Below are positions 16,898-28,572 of a stretch of DNA of 64,000 nt, one piece after another. Source of the DNA: Psococerastis gibbosa. Lineage: Eukaryota > Arthropoda > Insecta > Psocodea > Psocidae. The stretch lies in the NCBI GenBank assembly GCA_963971405.1, contig OZ020488.1, positions 10,791,261 to 10,855,260 of the forward strand. The letters run 5' to 3'. Positions within the stretch are counted from its first letter, which is position 1; each line of letters begins with the position of its first letter. The translations under genes and the position numbers were made by a program. The notes under the pieces were generated by a model, which did no database searches, was not told where the DNA came from, and worked only from the letters and a program-made list of their open reading frames with translations.

Positions 16898-17239
16898 CTA
16901 GTAGCTCATTGGTTGCCACAATTTGCCCAATAGGCAATTAAGTCTTGACTTTAGGTGAATTTCCCACAACTTACTGAAAGCAACGCTAAGGTGAAGTATA
17001 CAGGACACAAAGTCACCAAACCGCAAGGTGCCATCCTTGCGCATATATCTCAAAATTAAAATGGAGATCACTTCGGTACTGAGCTGGAAGCCTACTTCTA
17101 GCAGGGCATCCTTGAGTCGCTCGGCCTTCAAAATGCCAGTCTTTTCCTTGGAGTGATTCTTGAAGGCTGCTTGCCAGTACTTCAAGCTGCACATTAAGTC
17201 TTTGAAGTCGTTAAATTTCAGTCGACCGCAGCCAGTGCA
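16898..17239 (-). CDS. calpain exon 12 (last): EF-hands 2-5 and stop
   Basis: CGRLKFNDFKDLMCSLKYW, ILKAERLKDALLEVGF and GTLRFGDFVSCILHL follow the calpain penta-EF-hand pattern. Read without further splicing, the frame ends at TAG (16898-16900), 30 residues after LHL, the normal length for the last EF-hand. A GTAAGT at 16974 offers an alternative donor, but no convincing terminal exon lies to the left. Loop ligands are poor: the second EF loop has K and T where D is usual, and the third has S and R. Confidence 0.8.
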   Translation of the reverse strand, partial: CTGCGRLKFNDFKDLMCSLKYWQAAFKNHSKEKTGILKAERLKDALLEVGFQLSTEVISILILRYMRKDGTLRFGDFVSCILHLSVAFSKLWEIHLKSRLNCLLGKLWQPMSY

Positions 17240-20200
17240 CTGACGTAATGTTAAGGAAAATAAATATTTGATATTTAAGTAAATGAATTTCCGTGGCAGG
17301 GGGTATCTAATTCTCCTTTTCTAATGCATAGGTAACATTGAACTCATTCTCTGCCTCACAGTCATTAGGGACAGAATATTGGACTGGGCTGGGCTGGGTA
17401 CGCTAACTATTAATTTGGGTGATTATTTACTAATTAAAAAATGTACCATTGTTTATTTATGATTAGCTGTGTAAGATTTTTTGTGTGTGGGTGTATCTCA
17501 TGGATATTGGCGTAGTTATATATTAATTCTTTGTGTGCGAAGAGAGGCAGCTATAAAACAATATATATATATATAGGCTAATATAAAATTATGGTTGGTA
17601 TGAGTGAATAGGCCTGCTATTGCATTATGTCGATTTCCCACAAAATGAAGTTTTGCATAACCATATTTCGGCGTAGAAGTCCACAGAAGTACACCTTATT
17701 GAGAGCTTCAACAAATATCAGATCGGAAATGCCGCTCTCTTTAGTAAAAGATCACCAACAAAAACATAGTTGCTTTGTAATAAAAGGATACATCAAGGGT
17801 AAGAACAACCTGTCGACAGACCTCCATGCACGCGCAACTTTTTATGTAGTCTGTAAAAAAAAGAATTATGTAGTAAATTAGAACGACAAAAATTCTACCG
17901 CTTCTTTACAAAATAAATAATAAGAAATGTAACTATAATATACTGTAGAATACATCCACTTCGGTGGCAAGACGGTAGTGCGCTTGTACTAGTGCCAGTC
18001 TAGGCGCCGTGCAATCGGAGAATAGGTGCAATTTTTTGGGATTTGACCCCAATCGGAGGAAGAAAGAAAATTATCTTAATTTTCCATAAAATGTAACTAT
18101 AATATACTGTAGAATACATCCACTTCGGTGGCACGACGGTAGTGCGCTTGTACTAGTGCCAGTCTACGCGCCATGCAATCGGATCGAGAATAGGTGCAAT
18201 TTTTTGGGATTTGACCCCAATCAGAGGAAGAAAGAAAATTATCTTAATTTTCCATTAGGGCGAATTTTGGCCACTCGTACAATGAACACATAGAGGAGGA
18301 CATTTTGCAGCATTATTTTGTTTTATTTATATGGGAAAGTGACCTATTAGGTACATAGGGTATTGTATAGAAAGGTTACCGACCATTTGGTAAGCAGGCG
18401 TCCAGTAGCTCCTGCAATTCAAAGGCATTGACAGTCCGATGTTCGTCAGCTAACTGAAGAAACACGGCCTCGTACTGACTGAAACTCTTTCCGTCCGCTA
18501 GGGGCGGCGCCTTCACTATCGCAGCCTTTACGAGGGACGGCTGAGTGTCCAATAATCTGGAATACACGGATACCATTTATTAGTATTACATTTTTTAAGT
18601 CGGGCCATAGGCTATAGTTTGTGGAAACACAGTGCTTATTATAGATAAATAAATATACATACAGTATATAGCCAATTTCTGTTAAATTATACAATCAAGT
18701 AATTGACAAGAAAATATAAAGTAAAATCGTCAAAATCAGGTAGTCTGTCATTTTCATTGTGTTAGCATTGTGTTAGTGCCTCAGTGACAGTGCAGAAAGC
18801 TTTCTCTAAAAGCTCTGCAGGTAGGAGACCGGAAATATGCCAACTTTAGATAATAATTTCATTTACTAGATTAATTCCCCCCATTCCCACTTATATTTAG
18901 GGATTTTAGCTTTTAACGCACTACCAACTGACCTTAAAACATTAATGCCAGATAAGAAGTGCCGTAAAACAATTAAGCAATTTCTGCATAGTAATCCACA
19001 GTTTATAAACTTAATATATCCGGGAGAATAGCTTAACGAAGAGAATGCCAATTTGCCAAATAATGTATAATATACCGCATACCTAGTTTTATTATTTTAT
19101 TATTCTGTAATTAATACTAACATCTTATAATACTAACCTAGCAACCAAGACAGAACCCAACACGGGCCACATGGCCTATAGGGTTCATTTTCTAAATTGT
19201 ATATTTTGTATTGTATTCTTAATTTTGAATATATTGATTGATTGAATTAATTATGTAACTGTTCTTAGATACTTACTTTAGTTTTAGTGGTTTACTAGAG
19301 AACACCCTGAGAGTAAAATTAGATTCTTGTCCTGGTTCGAAAGTAGTGGGAGAAATTAGGTAACCACCCTGTTCCAGCTGACATCGATGACTCACCTACA
19401 CAAGAAAAAAAAATGTATACTTTAGGCATGGAACATACTGACGTTTGACGCCGGGCATTAGACGCTGAGAAATTTGTCATGGGACCAAATGGGCAGGTTT
19501 AAAAAAAAACCGTCTATTTTTGTACGCACTTCAGAAGATTTTAAAGGGGGGAAATTGTGCAACTGCGATACACCAGAGAAAAGATCTGCTGCAGTAGCCT
19601 CAGGGATTTTGCACCAACCCATTTGCTTCCATGAAAATTTCTCAGTGAATCACTGGCATTGAATCATCCGTGTGTACCGGCCGGGCCTTCAAGAGCTAAA
19701 ACTACAATATTGAATCAAAACCTAAAACCCGTTGATATACACATTTACATGCTCTGATATAATGTTGTAAAAAATTGTTATTATATTTTATTATTATATT
19801 TCATACTTATACTATTGTAGGTTATGTACTTAAAACATTTAAGGGAAAACATCGTGGCCTATTGACAATTGTCTTAAACTGCATAATAATTATTCAAGTG
19901 ATAAAAGAATTGTAACGGTGACTTAGAGGGCAATTCCCAGACAGTTTCCCAAGCAGAAGATTGAGAAGCGGGAGAGCAACGATGCTCGGGTAGGTACGTA
20001 TTTATTTATTTATTTATTTGTTTTTTAAGGCGCGGGACTCTTTCGAGTATTTGCGCCGGTCGGTGTGTGTGTGTGTGTGCGGAAGTCATGGGTGTTTTAG
20101 AATGGTTTTGTCTACAGTCTACAGGTGGGGCATGACTCCGGTCTTGGTATTATATTATAATGATATATTGTATAACTTAAATAATTAGGTTCTTTTATTG

Positions 20201-23200
20201 AGCAAAGCAAATACCCCATAACAAAATATTGACTTACTTGTCGACTATTTGTATATTGAGAATTGACCAGAGATTTATTTTTCTTGAAGAATGATTTCCC
20301 AATCATTTCTATTGTGTTCTTTGGTAGAGAATATGCTGTGAATCCTATTACCTGCAAAATAAATTATGTTATTCAGTCAACATTTTCAGTTCACTAGTCT
20401 TGGAACCCTAGGAAGTCTGCATAGTCTGCGAAATTTAGTTTCCCTTACGCCCATCCCTCAGCATATAGGCCTACCATAAAATGCATGGTTGCATAATTTA
20501 ATATGAAGGCGTTAAATGAGCACAACTAAGCTGTAATCTTGCAATGAACGCCCGAGAAATAAGCTGAGGAAGTGAGAAGGCAGATTTTCTATTTATGTTG
20601 TACCTACCTACTTTTCATAACTACACGGATTTTCTGTCAATCTATCTATTATTGCTGATATCCAAAAAATGATCTGTGGAAGTGAGAAGGCAGAAGGTCT
20701 GTGGTTCGATCGTTAGTTTTAATTAAGCACTTCCATAACTAGTGCAACGTTTTTAATGGTATAAAATTCATAAATGTTATGTAAATAAATGTTTAATAAA
20801 ATTTAAACACTCAATTTATTTGGAAACAAACCTTGATGATGGATTCAAAACGGGGGGATACCTGTCTAATATAGAGCCCTAATACGCAGAAAACAGCCCT
20901 TACTTTAGGTTCCATAATGCTATGCTGATTGAGGGAAATGACCACCTCCTCCATCTCACTGAGCACCAGGTTGATCTGGGGGTTGATGTGGAACGTGTCG
21001 GGGTTGTTCCTACAGCCACCCGCAGATACGCCCCTCTGCCACGCCCCCTGGTATATTCGCATTTGCCATGTGTTCTTATGGTGCAGCGACGGCTCGTCCC
21101 GACTCGTCTCACTGTCCAGGTGAACTATCTCCAGGTGGGAAAACGTTTTGACAAAATCTGAATAGGAAATCCTGAAAACATACGAGATACATAGATAACT
21201 GGGCAAGTATCCACAAATTTGGACCATAGAAACTACTACAGTTTATATGCTATACATATATTAAGATAGCTCCATGCTCGATCTTCTGAGTCAGCGTGAA
21301 AACGAACGTAGATCATAGGGTACGGTAAAGTTTTGAAATTAAGAAGTTGTCAGGACAGTGAAGTTCTTTTAAACGATAGTCATAAAAAGAAGTATTCACT
21401 GCAAGAGTATAAAGCGGAAGAAAAAGGTAAGAGTAATTCATAACCTGTTCCATTTGCTCCATTTGATAAGTACTGAATCACTATTTACTCCTCGATATAA
21501 AACTTTCTACTCCTGAAGTATTTGTTCCAAATTGGCGAATTTTATGAATTCAACGCATTATATCTCTAATCCCTCCACCCTCCTTCTTGTTAGTTTGCAC
21601 GGTTGCATAAGGATATTCTTGTGAAAGCTAGATGCGATTATACTTTATTGAACAACTCACCAAAACTCGCCGTCACCGAGATGTCTGACAGAGAGGCGGT
21701 CCTTCTCGTGCGGGGGCACCTCCTCCCAGTCAACTGAGTCACGCGCCCACGCCCCCACGTACTCGCCCCCTGGCCCCAGCGGGTTCCGAAGTTTCACCAG
21801 CTGCACCGGCTCCCCACTGAATGTCTCCACCTTAAACCAAAAAAGCAACCGGTATTAACGATACAGTATACGAAGGCAGAGGCATTTTGAATGTTTATTT
21901 CTATTTCCAAAATTGTAATGCAACCATATTCACGTATTCCAATAATTTATGAATTTGAATTTCCCGCGAATTTTCAAGTCCATGCCATCCATGATATGTA
22001 CGCGGAATGCTTCACAAGAGAAAGAATCGCAGCTGGTCTTAGTGAGCCATTCAGTGTCAAATTCAGGCTGCACCAGGGATCAGCGCTCAGTCCGTTCCTC
22101 TTTGTTTTTATAATGGACACGGTGACAAAACATGTCCAAGGCGAAGCCCCAGCGAGCCTTCTTTTCCCGGATGACGTTGTAATAGGTGCAGAAAGCTGGC
22201 AGGAAGCTGAAGCTGAGCTAGCCAAATGGGTGAAAACGCTGGAGGACGAAGGCCTAAAGGTCAACAGAGGCAAGACAGAGTACATGGAGTGCGTTAAGCA
22301 GACTCCCGGTTGCATAAGCGTTGGTAACCATCAGCTAAACAAAGTAGGGAAATTTAAGTACCTAGGCAGCACGATTGGCGAAAAGGGAGGCTGCGATGAC
22401 GATGTGAAGGCGCGTACTGCTGCGGGGTGGGCCAAGTTTCGAGAGATTTCCGCGGTCCTGACTAACAGAAGGATGCCAAAGAAATTGAAAAATCGCATGT
22501 ACAAACAAGTGGTCAGGCCATGTATGATATATGGCGCTGTTGGGCCGTGCGTAAACGCGAAGAACAAATGATCCACGTAGCGGAGATGAGGATGCTGCGG
22601 AGGGCATGTGGCGTAACATTGAATGACAGGCCCAGAAACGAGGACATTCGGGAAGAAATGCGAATAACGGACGTGGTGCAAAAACTAAGAGGGACGAGGC
22701 TCAGCGGGTGGGGACACGTGCAGAGGAGAGAGGCATCAGCGCTTATACACAGAGTGGGAGAGGTGATGGTACCTGGACGCCGAGCACGTGGGCGCCGAAA
22801 GCTCGCCCTGGAGAGGAAAATTATAAGAACCTACAAGAAACCGGGCCCACAAGGGAGGGCGCGCAAGACCGAACCGTCTGGAAACGCCGCAGCTCTGCCG
22901 CCGACCCTTCATGAGGAAATGGCGCGGAAAAAGTAAAGTAAGTTTGCACATCTTGGGGGTTTATTGTCAATAATTTCATTATATTCCTGGTGTCAAATTA
23001 ATCTGTCAATGGCATCGTAGGACTACTGGTGCGCACTTCGTAGGGTACATGTCTCTCTGAATATGACACATTCACTAACCATGTATCACATTCAAAGGCA
23101 AAAAGGTCAAATTTTCTAAAATTGCCAAGTCTTTTATGATTTGTGGCCGATGCTTGGGTCACTGACTCTGCCCCATGCAGCATTCCATTGAGTGGTCGGG

Positions 23201-26200
23201 CACATTATAATAACACACTCGCGCTTTCTATCAGCTACGAGTAAGTACCCACACGCGGTAACCACAGGCCCCATAGGCGATGATGATGCTCACATCAAAC
23301 CAGATTAAGTTGGCCTAGGTTCACTGCTCGCAATCATTCAAATTATGAAATGATTTAACTGGTCTACGCACAAGTGCATAACGTATATATAAGAAAGTGA
23401 GATTACGCGGAGGTGTTGCCAATCGACTATAGAATTAGTTAGGCTGTGATAACTTCGTTATGATTTGATTAATTTAATTGGTTTAATTAATTACAGTAGT
23501 CAGTACTAGTATACGGTAGAAGTACTAGGAACTGGACAACAGTGGTCCATTTCCTGGATAAGAGCGGTCAAAAGTGGAAGGTAGTGGTTGTTCAGTGCGC
23601 TCCTGACAGCAGTTTGCCATCCAACTGAGATAAAGGTAAAACCAAACAAATGAAGATGTCTGTACATCCCCCAAGCCAAAAAAGTGGATACGCATATTTT
23701 CGAGAAGATATTGAGCAATTATGATGTCAAGAGATAATCAGAGGGGGAAAAGCCTCATAACTAAATTTAAGTGTAAAAATCAAATATCTCATGGACCATA
23801 GCGATGCAAAAATGGAAAATTGTTTAGGTACGGTACCTGAGCTAAGAAAAGTGTTATTTGAAAACCCTTTCTTAAAGGAAAAAGTGCTTGAAGAACAAAT
23901 GCAGAAGTAATACTCAGCATTACCATCGGCTTCAATGGCAAGGTGGTAGCGTGCTTGTACTTATGCGAGTCTCCACATGCCATGCGATCGGAGACGTGTC
24001 GTAACTCAACACGGTTACTAACATTCAGGGGCGACTGAAGAGGTCAATCGGATAAATTAATTAAATTGTTTGTATGCGATTAACATTTTTTAACAACAAA
24101 AGAAAGCGGTGCATTCGCTACAACACAGAAAAATGTTGTCAATCGACACAGCTACAGTATACAGCTTAAAAAATATTTTTTAACTAGTACAACAATACTA
24201 CCTGACTAAGATAGGATGACATTTGGAACACCGAGTTAATTCTATTTTTTATAGGGGTTCCAAATGTTGAATGGGTTAGAAGCCAATGAGTACAAGTGAT
24301 ATTGTTTACTTTTAGAGATAAGTACACCATGTAGGCATGAGATTGTCATGGTGCCCATGACAATCTCCGAGAGATAATCTATGTAAGCAGACAAACGGTG
24401 TATTACACATAGTTGCTGAGCTAAATCAGGGATTAAAAATTGTGTCCAGCGTCAAACCGATACGGACCATCAAACTTGAAATACCCGTTTTCTCGAAATG
24501 AGACTGACAGCAGCACAGCACTTGCAGTACCCGACCACGATGGGATGGGAGTTGCCACTTGGAACACTTACAAAAATCAAATAAACTCGGTGTTCCGCTT
24601 ATGCAAGTTTCCGAATAAACAAAGTGTTCTAAGTGCCATCATATCGTGGTATATTGGCTTCTAACCCATTCATGTCATCCTAGGGTAGTACATACATACC
24701 TGTATGTACATTGCGGCCTCAACAATTAGCACAAGTAGGCAACATGAGAATTTGAGAAAGTATATAGCCTATATACAGATAATACGATAATAAACCAGAC
24801 GGGTTCAAATAATTCTAGGAAGCCAAATAAACAATGGAATCGATGAAGGGTGCCGACACCCACTGCAGTACACAGCTGTAGCCTACACTCGAACCAACAC
24901 CGCAATTATCGAGACAAAGAAAACTGTGGACAGTAATAAGTGGCCGAGCGGGTTTAAGGCCATCATTAACTCAACGCAGCTAATAAAGCAACTTTCATCA
25001 TAATAAGCGGACTTGTCCGATTGCACGTTTCGTGCAACCTAATCTAACCACCGTCAACTAATAACTATAGCAGAAGATGGGAAACAATTGTATTCCGTTA
25101 ATATGTTAAAGGTATTAGTGGTACAACACCAGTTCCATCTGCTCAAACCAAGAACCTTATCGAGAAGATGCTAGGAGATCGATCGAACGACAATCCGACC
25201 TGTCGTAATCTATGGGTGTGAGACATGGATTATGACTTGGAGGAGCGAGGAGCTGCTTGAAAGGTGGGAGCGCAAGATACTCCGAAAGGTGTATGGGCCA
25301 GTGCAGGGAGAGAGGGAGGGACAGAGAGTGGCGTATCCGAAGAAATGACGAGTTCTACGCGATATACCGAGATCCTACGATAGTAGCCGAAATCAAGAGA
25401 GCCTGCATCAGGTGGCCAGGGCACGTGGAGCGAATGCCAGAAAATAGGGCTACAAGAGCAGCCTTACACAAGGTGTCCCAAGGGAGAAGACGAGCGGCCA
25501 CGGATGCGATAGCTGGACGACGTCGAGGTGGATCTGGCGCCCATTGGCGTCAATGACTAGCGAAGTAGAGCGCAGGACCGTGTAGACTGGTGCGATGTGG
25601 CAGAACAGGCCAAGGCCCTTCCCGGTGCCTTTTGCATCCTTATGCCGTTGACTCTTCTTTGAGACAAAAGGACAAAAGAGTGCCGTAGTAGTAGTTGCTT
25701 ATTTAGTGGTGGCAAGAATTCGCCCCGCCACATAGTCTCGAGAGTACAAGCCTTCCTCGTACACCCAGTTCGAGCGGAAACAGACATGGCTAGAGAAATT
25801 AGTGCCAGAATGGAACTTAACTCCAGTGATTAATCTATCCCTACCATTATTTGAACAGATTTCAGGACTTACCCTATCGATTGCGTAGAGCCTATAATTG
25901 GTTCCAATTTGTATTCCATTGGCTAACTTTTCTGGTGTAGGATTTCGCACCTGCAAAAAGAAATACATACTAGGTATAATTAGGCTTAAAGACGGATACG
26001 ACTCAGCAACTCATAGCCCTCACTAATTTTTAGTTACCGTGCTTCAAACCCTCCGAAAATACGCTTCATCTTGAGGTTCATATCAGCTGCGTTTTTGTTT
26101 GTTACACCAACATCACCAGTTGCTTAATTTTGAACAATATAACAGAGAAATGAAATGAAATCATCATAATAAGCTACCGAAATTTTATAAGCCTGCAGAA

Positions 26201-28536
26201 GAAACACTTAGTTTGGAGACGAGACTTATTTGCCACAGAAATACATATCATCAACAGATTAGACTTACCTGCTGTTGGTTTTGCGTCTGAACGGTGCATG
26301 TGATGAGGGAGGTCATCTCCAGCAGTTTGGTAAGCATTCTGCCGCATGCTGTGGGGTCCAATCTGATGTTGATGCTCTCAGTGATGCCCCCCGTCAGATC
26401 AGCCAACCCGTCCAGCAGCGTTCCGTACTTGAGGGCCTCGTATGACCCGTGGAGCCTGGAACAAGGGCAACAAATAACAATGAGCAAAATGACTAAAAAA
26501 ATATTATGTATTCCCCATCTCTATATATAAAAATGAATTCCTAATTCCCTTGTTCACGCCATCACGCGTGAACGGCTGGACCGATTTCACTATTTTTTGT
26601 TCTTGCGTTTGTTATTGTCAGGAGAAGGTTCTTATGACAGAAAAAATTGAAAAAAATGCGCGGAAAATTAGAAAATTCTGGAAATTGAAGTTGTGTCATG
26701 CGGGGCCCCAATGGGGCGAGCTGCGTAATGCCCGCCGCAGGCTTGTAGTTTATAAATGCACTATTATGGAGAGTAGTGGTACAGGTAAACTTTCACCTAA
26801 AAGGTTGTTGGTTCGAATCTCACACTTACTACATTTTTTGGCAATGCAAAGCAGGGATGTAAAATTGAGTGTAACCCTCCGCTAGGATGGCTTATTAATT
26901 GAACATAAAGTCAATATTTATTTATTTATTTACTATCAACGAGCGCAGCTAGTTTCTTCAACAATCAGATCACTTAAGTATGCAACTAAAATAACCAACA
27001 TTCGTGAATTCTGACTACGCAATCGAAGAGAAGATCCACCGCACCAGTTTCTTCATGAAGATGAAAGATGATGGCCAAACACCGAAATTGTCATCATTAC
27101 ACAACAATAATTACTGCTAATAATAATTTGCCTATTATTATTCAGTGTCATCACTCGCCTATTAAAGCATCATTATAATCGCATCAGAGCACGAATAGCC
27201 CGAAAATTTTCTATAAGTACCAAAGTTAGAAAAAAAAGGCGTTAACCCATTGAGGTTATCTATTTTATTAGTAGTATTATATAGTATTTGGTACAATATG
27301 TGGGGTTCGGTCAAAGACCCCCCCGCCTAACTCCGTGAAGTTAGGGCATGGGCACCCTCTTGTCCGTGGGAGACGAAAAGCTCCCTAAAGGCGGACGAAC
27401 TGGATCCTGGCAACAAGTGACGGTCAACGGCATAGGATGCGGAAGGCAAGGGGAAACCACCGCATTATAGGCCCAAGTGGCATCCCAAGACAATATGCGG
27501 GACTGTGATGAGAGGGGGCGGTTCTGCCACTCAGTCCTCCTCAGAGTGTTATGGTTAGAAAAACCCATTGAGGTTATCAATTTTATTTGTAGTGTAGTGT
27601 TATAAGGTACAATATGGTGGATTGTGATCAGAGGGGAAGGTACTGTCACTCAATTCTCCCCAGGGTGACATGGTTAGAAAAATAGGCGCTGCGGCACGAC
27701 AACCCATTGAGGTTACCTATCTATTTTATTTGTAGTGTTGTTTTTTTTTTAAATTAATTCACACAATGTAAAAAAGGGCGGGGAATTCAAACTACATTAC
27801 TGTACACACGGACGATTTTCCCAGTCGCGACTTTACGGCGTCTTTTCCATTGTAGCCATCCCGCGAAAACCAATCGATTTAATTGAACATTTGCACCTGT
27901 CCCCTTGGATCCAATCCTAGCTACGCCCATGGCTATGACGCCGGAATAATATTACATCGCTAAATTGGATTTCTTTTGTGTAGAACTGCAAAGTGTCGGC
28001 TATACCTGCAGCCATAGAAAAATGACGTCAAACCAACTACAACGTTTTGATGGGCTTGCCGCGTTATTGGTTAGCTACAAGCATTTTTCTTCATGAAAGA
28101 GGTCCATAGACGGCCATTCTACCGGCGAATTTACTTCATTTGTGATTTTGTCATTGACGTTTGTTTTGTTTTAAGGAGACTATTATGTAGATACTTAACT
28201 TATCTATTATAAATTAAGTTATAATATGGTAGCATACATCATTAATAAGTATAATATAATATATAATAATATAATAGATAAGTATAACCCAACCTACTCG
28301 GTCCAACGAGCCTCCGTCCTACGAGCACCCTCCTCCCTCTCCGATGCTCTAGGAAACACAATAACAGCCACAAATAATATCATTCAATTCCTAAGAGCCA
28401 CCGGTCTCTTCTTCAACATTTAACCATCCCCCCCCCCCTCCCCACTACTTACACAACAGAACGGATAACTCTCTACCACTAAATAATCGGCAAACATTCC
28501 CAATTTCCTAGCGCAAATTCCAAACAGGGACCCGGG

Positions 28537-28572
<36 letters not shown>

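Noticed and set aside
20922-21161. Plus-strand open frames opposite calpain exon 7
   Set aside because: They are antisense shadows of the conserved C2-like domain exon.
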